Shown one piece after another: positions 59,408 to 64,000 of a stretch of 64,000 nucleotides of DNA. Below the pieces are notes generated by a model that was given only the letters and a program-made list of their open reading frames with translations, did not search any database and was not told the DNA's origin. This stretch comes from CBDHHC01 sp965263345. Lineage in GTDB: Bacteria > Pseudomonadota > Alphaproteobacteria > Rhizobiales > CBDHHC01. Position numbers and translations under genes: made by a program. The stretch lies in the NCBI GenBank assembly GCA_965263345.1, contig CBDHHC010000012.1, positions 1 through 64,000 of the forward strand, in the 5' to 3' direction. Position 1 is the stretch's first letter. The number at the start of each line of letters is the position of its first letter.

Positions 59408-61286
59408 TTACTCTCTTGCGTATGGCGACTTAGGAATTGCTTATTATAACCTTAAGACTTATGATGAGGCTGTTGCTAATTTAAGTAAAGCTGTTGAATT
59501 TGATCCAGAAAACCCAAAAGTACATTTTTATCTTGGCTTGGCCTTGATGAGATCAAAACAGTTTGAACCAGCTCTTAAGAGTTATGAAGAAGCCATAAGA
59601 TTAAACCCTGATTATTTAAATGCCTATATTAATATTGGTGTTATCAGAGCGATGCAGGGAGATGTTTCTCTTGCTCTTAATGCTTATTTGAAAGCTCTTG
59701 AGATTGATCCTGATAATTATCTGGCTCTTATTTATTTTGCAGAAACTTTACGGTCTTATGATCAGTTGAAAGTATCGGAAGCTTTCAGAAAACATATTAT
59801 TACTTACCTACAACATCCTCAATTAGAAAGTATGGCTGTAAATCCTTCAAGTATTGTTTTAATCAGCCAGGATTTGAGATCTTATTTGTTTCAAAAACAT
59901 TTTACGTATGATGACCTCTCACAGATGAACCAGAAAACCAAAGGTCTTCTGAACGCACATCTCGGCCAATCAATCAATACGAACTATGAGTTAGAAGTGT
60001 TCTTCACTCGTGTTCGTTGCAACCTTTTAGACTTTCAGACAAAAAATTCTTTAAATATGGATGAAGACAGTAACCTTTATGAACTTATGACTGCGGTGGC
60101 TCTACAGAGCTTTCATAATGAATATATCTGGTCTATTTCTGAGGATGAAACAAACTCAATTGCTACTCTTATCGAACGCGTGAATGCAGATATTAGTAGC
60201 TCTTTACTTCCAAGCCTTTTTGATCTTGCTATGATTGCCAGTTATCAATCCCTCTATTCTCTTGATAAGATTCGTGTATGGGGGAGTGAGAGTTACGATC
60301 ATCTGCCTGAAGATTATCAACTGTTTTTAAAGCCTCTTTTAATCGACTTAAATGAAGAAAGAGAGATGCGTTTAAAGATAAAACAATTCACTTCAATTGA
60401 TGACAAAATTTCTCAAAATGTTCAATCTCAGTATGAGCAAAACCCTTATCCACGATGGAATAGTTTATCGAATTATCAAGCTATCAGTTATATCGACAAA
60501 ATTTTAAATGAAATCAATCCGCATGAACCTGTTTTAGAAGCTACAACTAACACACCTCAAATTTTAATTGCTGGGTGTGGTACAGGAAGACATCCCATTA
60601 CGACTGCCCTTCAATGCGAGAATTCAGATGTTATCGCTATTGATCTTAGCATAAGCAGTCTGGCCTATGCACAAAATAAAGCAGACACTTTTGGTATTAA
60701 AAATATACAGTTTGGGCAGGCAGATATTCTTAAACTAAGAGAGTTGAATAAGACATTTGATGTTATTGAATGTGGTGGTGTTCTACATCATATGGAGCAT
60801 CCAGAAGATGGTCTTGAAGTTTTGCTTGATATACTCCGCCCAGATGGTTTTTTAAAACTTGGATTATATAGTGAATTTGCCCGCCAACATGTTGCCTCTA
60901 TAAGGAACAAGGTAGATTATTCTACTATCAACCCATCTCTGTTAGCGATTAGAGACTTTCGAAATTCTCTGGTTCATACAGAGCATGATATCCATAAAAC
61001 GCTTGTTCTTGCGAATGATTATTACTCGACATCAGCTTTGCGTGATTTGCTTTTGCATGTGCAAGAACATCGCTTTACGGTTTTACAACTTAAAGATATG
61101 CTGCAACGACATTCTTTAGAGTTTTTAGGGTTTACGTTTAGCAATAAGGCGATTGTAAAAACTTATCAAACAAGATTTCCTGATGATCCTGATGGGGTGA
61201 ATTTGGACAACTGGCATATCTTTGAAACGGAGCATCAATCTACATTTACAAGCATGTATCAGTTCTGGTGCCGAAAGAGATCGTAA
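59328..61286 (+). CDS. TPR and SAM-methyltransferase protein, C-terminal part of a frameshifted gene
   Basis: Homologous reading begins at 59364 (EAAACYQKVLQLQPDYSLAYGDLG); the TTG at 59328 is only the first in-frame start codon. Three more TPRs are followed by a long helical region and a class I methyltransferase: ILIAGCGTGRHPITTAL (motif I), VIAIDLSISSLAYAQNKA, FDVIECGGVLHHMEHPEDGLEVLLDILRPDGFLKLGLYS. TPR-methyltransferase proteins of this kind are found in alphaproteobacteria with unknown substrates. The last part (RDFRNSLVHTEHDIHKTL onward) is a conserved C-terminal extension. Confidence 0.8.
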   Translation: MELLIAKSISSLEAAACYQKVLQLQPDYSLAYGDLGIAYYNLKTYDEAVANLSKAVEFDPENPKVHFYLGLALMRSKQFEPALKSYEEAIRLNPDYLNAYINIGVIRAMQGDVSLALNAYLKALEIDPDNYLALIYFAETLRSYDQLKVSEAFRKHIITYLQHPQLESMAVNPSSIVLISQDLRSYLFQKHFTYDDLSQMNQKTKGLLNAHLGQSINTNYELEVFFTRVRCNLLDFQTKNSLNMDEDSNLYELMTAVALQSFHNEYIWSISEDETNSIATLIERVNADISSSLLPSLFDLAMIASYQSLYSLDKIRVWGSESYDHLPEDYQLFLKPLLIDLNEEREMRLKIKQFTSIDDKISQNVQSQYEQNPYPRWNSLSNYQAISYIDKILNEINPHEPVLEATTNTPQILIAGCGTGRHPITTALQCENSDVIAIDLSISSLAYAQNKADTFGIKNIQFGQADILKLRELNKTFDVIECGGVLHHMEHPEDGLEVLLDILRPDGFLKLGLYSEFARQHVASIRNKVDYSTINPSLLAIRDFRNSLVHTEHDIHKTLVLANDYYSTSALRDLLLHVQEHRFTVLQLKDMLQRHSLEFLGFTFSNKAIVKTYQTRFPDDPDGVNLDNWHIFETEHQSTFTSMYQFWCRKRS

Positions 61287-61288
61287 TA

Positions 61289-63379
61289 TTAATTATTAGA
61301 CTTACCCCATGGTCGTCCCTGTCGTGTTTCCTGTACCGTTTTGATGATAATTTTATTTTTGTTCAAATAAATCGTATGTGCGCCTAGTTGCTGCAAATCT
61401 TTTTGATCAATCAATAGTTTTGCTGATGGGCAGTTTTGTTTTATTAATAATTTTGTAATGATGATATCTGATTGGGTGCAATCTTGTTGTATCGCGGATG
61501 GGTGTCGTAAATAGCTAATCAAATATCCCTTACGGTGCGCTGTGCATCCATGCTTATCACATCGAAAGATTTTATTTTTTTTGGCCTGTTTTAGTGGGCG
61601 GGCGTCGCCATAAATCTGCATCCATTTTGAAAGACTGAATTTTCCAGCACGAAGGTTTGGGGTGTTTAGCACACCTTGATCATTTTGGACTGCAATTATT
61701 TTTCCTTGTTGGTCAACCAAAATGTCAGGCAATGTTAATGTTGGACTAAGAGCGAGGCCTGCAGCGACCATGAATAGCCCATAATATCTCCAGGACTGCA
61801 GCCATATAGCCAGCCAGAGTCCTCCTAATACCATCAATATAATTGATAGGTCTGGGATCTGTCTTATGTGTTGTGTGGCATATGGTAAAGTTGAAACAAA
61901 TTCTGCGATATTCATTAGCATTTCCAAACCATTTTCCATGACCTTGAGAGGCCATGTTTGAAGTCCGAAGGGCAAAGATAGTAAAACAAGCAAGGCCATT
62001 GGCATTATGATTAAACCAACAATGGGCATTGCCAGTATATTTCCTAAAAGACTGAATTGGCTGAGTTTATGGAAATGATACGCAGCAAAAGGAGCGACTG
62101 TTATGCTTGCTATTAGTGTTGTTGTGATAATGCCTCCCAGATATTGGCCTATAACAGATGATGATGTAATTATTTCTCCTCTCATTTTTTTTAATTCTCT
62201 TACTCGTGCCATCATTTCATAAATAGCGACCAAACCAGTGGCTGCAGCGAAAGACATCTGAAAACCAACTTCATTTAAACTTTCCGGTCTGATTATCAAG
62301 ATAATAAGAGCCGCCAAAGCAACATTGCGCAAGGTTACCGGGGAGCGATTGAGAATTATTGCGATGAGCATTATTGAAATCATGACATAGGCGCGCTGTG
62401 TGGAGATTGCGGCTCCAGAGAGAAGGAGATAGTAAGCCCCTCCTAATAGAGCCATAAATGCTGAAATTTTTTTAATGGGATAGCGCAGCGCAATTGTTGG
62501 AATTGCTGCCAAGATATATCTTACCAACCAGAAGACTGTTCCTGCCATGATGGCCATGTGGAGACCAGAGATTGCTAAGATATGTGCCAGGCCGGATTCT
62601 CTTAAGGCTTTGAGGTCTTGTGGATCTATTTCACTGCGATCTCCTGTGATGAGCGCGATCACAAGGGCTCCATATCGCTCTGGTAAATGATAGCGGATCA
62701 AATTGTTAACCTGTTTTCTTAGTTTCTCGATATAGGTTTGAATTTGAATGGATGAAGGAAGCTTTATTTCAGTTTGTACAGTTTGAGGTTTTGAGAGAGA
62801 AAAGCCTACACCACCAATCTGCGCAAACCACAAAGATCTTGCATAGTCAAACCCTCCTGGCCAGACAGGTTGTGGCGGCGGGTGAAGGATCGCCTTTATA
62901 CTGATGTATTGGGCTATATCAAGTTGTATATTTTTTTGATTAATCGCGATACGTATTCGCTTTGGTGTGTCTCTTTCAAGAAAGAGATTATCCTTTCTTG
63001 TCTGAATTTTATTTACTCTTAATGTCACTCTGACGCCACTTGGTCGTCTTTTTTCTATTTTCTCAACCCAGCCGTAAGCTGTTATAAGATGTGTCTTTTT
63101 TTGTATGGTCGGCGAAGCAATATATGTCGTGCGTATTTTACTTGTGGTAAACCCCATTGCGCTCCAAAAAATAGCGCCTGACAACACAAGGCTTATAGCC
63201 GATTTGTTGTCAATGAGCAAAGCACCCAGACCAAGTGTAAATATCGCGCCTGTTATCGCCCATCCAGGTTCTTCAGACAGGGCGAAGTATACATAAATAC
63301 CACTTCCAAAACATACTGGAGTCCATAAGAACCAGCGTTGCTGTTCAGCATCCAGTTTCTGGTTTAATTTTGCGAACAG
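61289..63379 (-). CDS. comEC: ComEC/Rec2 family competence-type membrane protein
   Basis: The reading frame is continuous from a CTG at 63379, preceded by TAAAGG seven bases upstream. The N-terminal text after it (QQRWFLWTPVCFGSGIYVYFALSEEPGW, then helices) is the typical alphaproteobacterial ComEC start. The DUF4131-like domain has PPPQPVWPGGFDYARSLWF, and the competence domain has GDRSEIDPQDLKALRESGLAHILAISGLHMAIMAGTVFWLVR. About ten membrane helices follow. The C-terminus is a reduced metallo-beta-lactamase-like region with Cys pairs (FRCDKHGCTAH). ComEC makes the channel for DNA uptake. No ATG, GTG or TTG is in frame before codon 54. Confidence 0.85.
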   Translation of the reverse strand: MFAKLNQKLDAEQQRWFLWTPVCFGSGIYVYFALSEEPGWAITGAIFTLGLGALLIDNKSAISLVLSGAIFWSAMGFTTSKIRTTYIASPTIQKKTHLITAYGWVEKIEKRRPSGVRVTLRVNKIQTRKDNLFLERDTPKRIRIAINQKNIQLDIAQYISIKAILHPPPQPVWPGGFDYARSLWFAQIGGVGFSLSKPQTVQTEIKLPSSIQIQTYIEKLRKQVNNLIRYHLPERYGALVIALITGDRSEIDPQDLKALRESGLAHILAISGLHMAIMAGTVFWLVRYILAAIPTIALRYPIKKISAFMALLGGAYYLLLSGAAISTQRAYVMISIMLIAIILNRSPVTLRNVALAALIILIIRPESLNEVGFQMSFAAATGLVAIYEMMARVRELKKMRGEIITSSSVIGQYLGGIITTTLIASITVAPFAAYHFHKLSQFSLLGNILAMPIVGLIIMPMALLVLLSLPFGLQTWPLKVMENGLEMLMNIAEFVSTLPYATQHIRQIPDLSIILMVLGGLWLAIWLQSWRYYGLFMVAAGLALSPTLTLPDILVDQQGKIIAVQNDQGVLNTPNLRAGKFSLSKWMQIYGDARPLKQAKKNKIFRCDKHGCTAHRKGYLISYLRHPSAIQQDCTQSDIIITKLLIKQNCPSAKLLIDQKDLQQLGAHTIYLNKNKIIIKTVQETRQGRPWGKSNN

Positions 63380-63404
63380 TCTATAGCCTTTAAATTACTC
63401 ACAA

Positions 63405-64000
63405 TTATAACCAATGCTCATCGATCCAAGGTGCAGGCCGTGCTGTTTTGTAAATCCTCTTCCAGCTTTTTCCCTTTTGTAGCGGCCATTCCCCTCTTGC
63501 AGCTTCATCAGGATCAGGTTTGCCATGGAAAACAACTATTCTTGCATCAATGGGTAATTCTGGTGGTTTGAACCAACGCATCGGCCAACTTGGAACCAGC
63601 TCTTCTTTAAAGCTGCGGCACCAAGATTTTGGCCAAAAGACCTGCTCTCCTAATGGCTCAATGACGGTTGATATATATCTTTGCTCAATCCGATGTTGTG
63701 AAAATTTACCCATCATATCTTTCTTAAAGTCACGTAAGATCTCTGGGTATTTTCCAACTGGGAACCTAAAGACGGATGTATTTCCAGTGGTCTTATTGGG
63801 TTCTGTCCAATTATGAATGACGCAATATTTTCCTGGCTTGTACTCAAAGAAATCATTTAGATTCCCTGTGATTACGAGATCCAAATCCAAAAACAATGCA
63901 TCCCCTTCCAAGTCAAATAAAGGATCGTCCCATACCAATAATTTTAACCAGGGTGTGCTTTTGAGATGGTCAGGAAGATCATCATTTAAGGGAGGGAGAG
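63405..64000 (-). CDS. glycosyltransferase-like protein, truncated by the window edge
   Basis: The open frame continues to the end of the window, so its start lies to the right. About 197 residues are visible. GDALFLDLDLVITGNLNDFFEY carries a DxD-type motif, followed by GNTSVFRFPVG, FWPKSWCRSFKEELVPSWPMRWF, RIVVFHGKPDPDEAARGEWP and PAPWIDEHW. The pattern matches a conserved alphaproteobacterial family annotated as glycosyltransferase. Metal-dependent sugar transfer is inferred. It stops 26 bases before comEC on the same strand. Confidence 0.75.
   Translation of the reverse strand, partial: LPPLNDDLPDHLKSTPWLKLLVWDDPLFDLEGDALFLDLDLVITGNLNDFFEYKPGKYCVIHNWTEPNKTTGNTSVFRFPVGKYPEILRDFKKDMMGKFSQHRIEQRYISTVIEPLGEQVFWPKSWCRSFKEELVPSWPMRWFKPPELPIDARIVVFHGKPDPDEAARGEWPLQKGKSWKRIYKTARPAPWIDEHWL

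Noticed and set aside
1..64000. CRISPR arrays, tRNAs, rRNAs, insertion sequences or an integrated phage
   Set aside because: No regularly spaced repeats, no T-loop/acceptor pattern outside coding genes, no transposase, integrase or capsid-type protein was found.

Overview
The window is AT-rich chromosomal DNA, almost certainly from a low-GC, free-living alphaproteobacterium. The lineage markers are a NDUFA12-type complex I accessory protein, a zf-CHCC (NDUFS6-like) zinc protein, DUF3126 next to cysE, DUF2155 next to aat, an IscR-headed suf operon ending in sufT-sufA, the sfsA-map-radC order, and an RpoE/ChrR sigma/anti-sigma pair. I see no rRNA, tRNA, CRISPR array, integrase, transposase or phage structural gene. 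Genus-level placement is not supported by what can be read here.

Layout. 1-3.5 kb: aroQ-accB-accC-aat on the plus strand, meeting a DUF2155 gene tail-to-tail with a coding overlap of about 100 bases. 3.7-8 kb: a RimB/RimK fusion, a phospholipase C-like/DUF4332 protein and an orphan ParA ATPase followed by a 19-bp perfect hairpin. 8.3-14.2 kb: parE, an EEP-family phosphatase/nuclease split by a frame change, a DEAD-box helicase and a diguanylate cyclase. 14.3-22 kb: a minus-strand operon iscR-nifS-sufB-(small membrane protein)-sufC-sufD-sufS-sufT-sufA for Fe-S cluster assembly. 22-25.4 kb: an alpha/beta hydrolase and a run of small motility-like, membrane, secreted and lipoprotein genes. 25.5-31.9 kb: uvrB, DUF533, DUF3126, cysE and a membrane protein with a D5-primase-like winged-helix C-terminus. 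32-43.3 kb: housekeeping and metabolic genes (hydrolase, NDUFS6-like, FAD monooxygenase, methyltransferase, NDUFA12, CinA-type, sfsA, map, radC, tyrosine phosphatase, Tat-exported metallo-hydrolase, M28 peptidase, WbuC cupin). 43.4-49.9 kb: accessory-looking genes (membrane protein, NUDIX, secreted calcium-motif protein, DUF1287, EamA exporter, DUF502). 50.2-56 kb: glmU-glmS flanked by two SPOR-domain proteins. 56.2-58.3 kb: rpoE-chrR-SDR with a recognisable sigma-E promoter. 58.4-64 kb: a TPR-methyltransferase broken by a 1-base insertion, comEC with an apparent CTG start, and a partial glycosyltransferase-like gene running off the right edge.

The most unexplained stretch is about 44.82-45.14 kb. 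It is GC-richer than its surroundings (about 49% by hand count over 300 bases) and can form several perfect helices, including a 7-bp pseudoknot, just upstream of a strong Shine-Dalgarno and a 38-codon ORF. I could not match it to RNase P RNA, tmRNA, SRP RNA or any riboswitch I know. It is the best candidate for a new or unannotated structured RNA, possibly a mobile omega/HEARO-like RNA without its ORF.

Functional links: the suf operon is probably controlled by its own Fe-S sensor IscR. RpoE-ChrR probably controls itself and an adjacent SDR in a singlet-oxygen or oxidative response. GlmU/GlmS supply UDP-GlcNAc for cell wall next to peptidoglycan-binding SPOR proteins.
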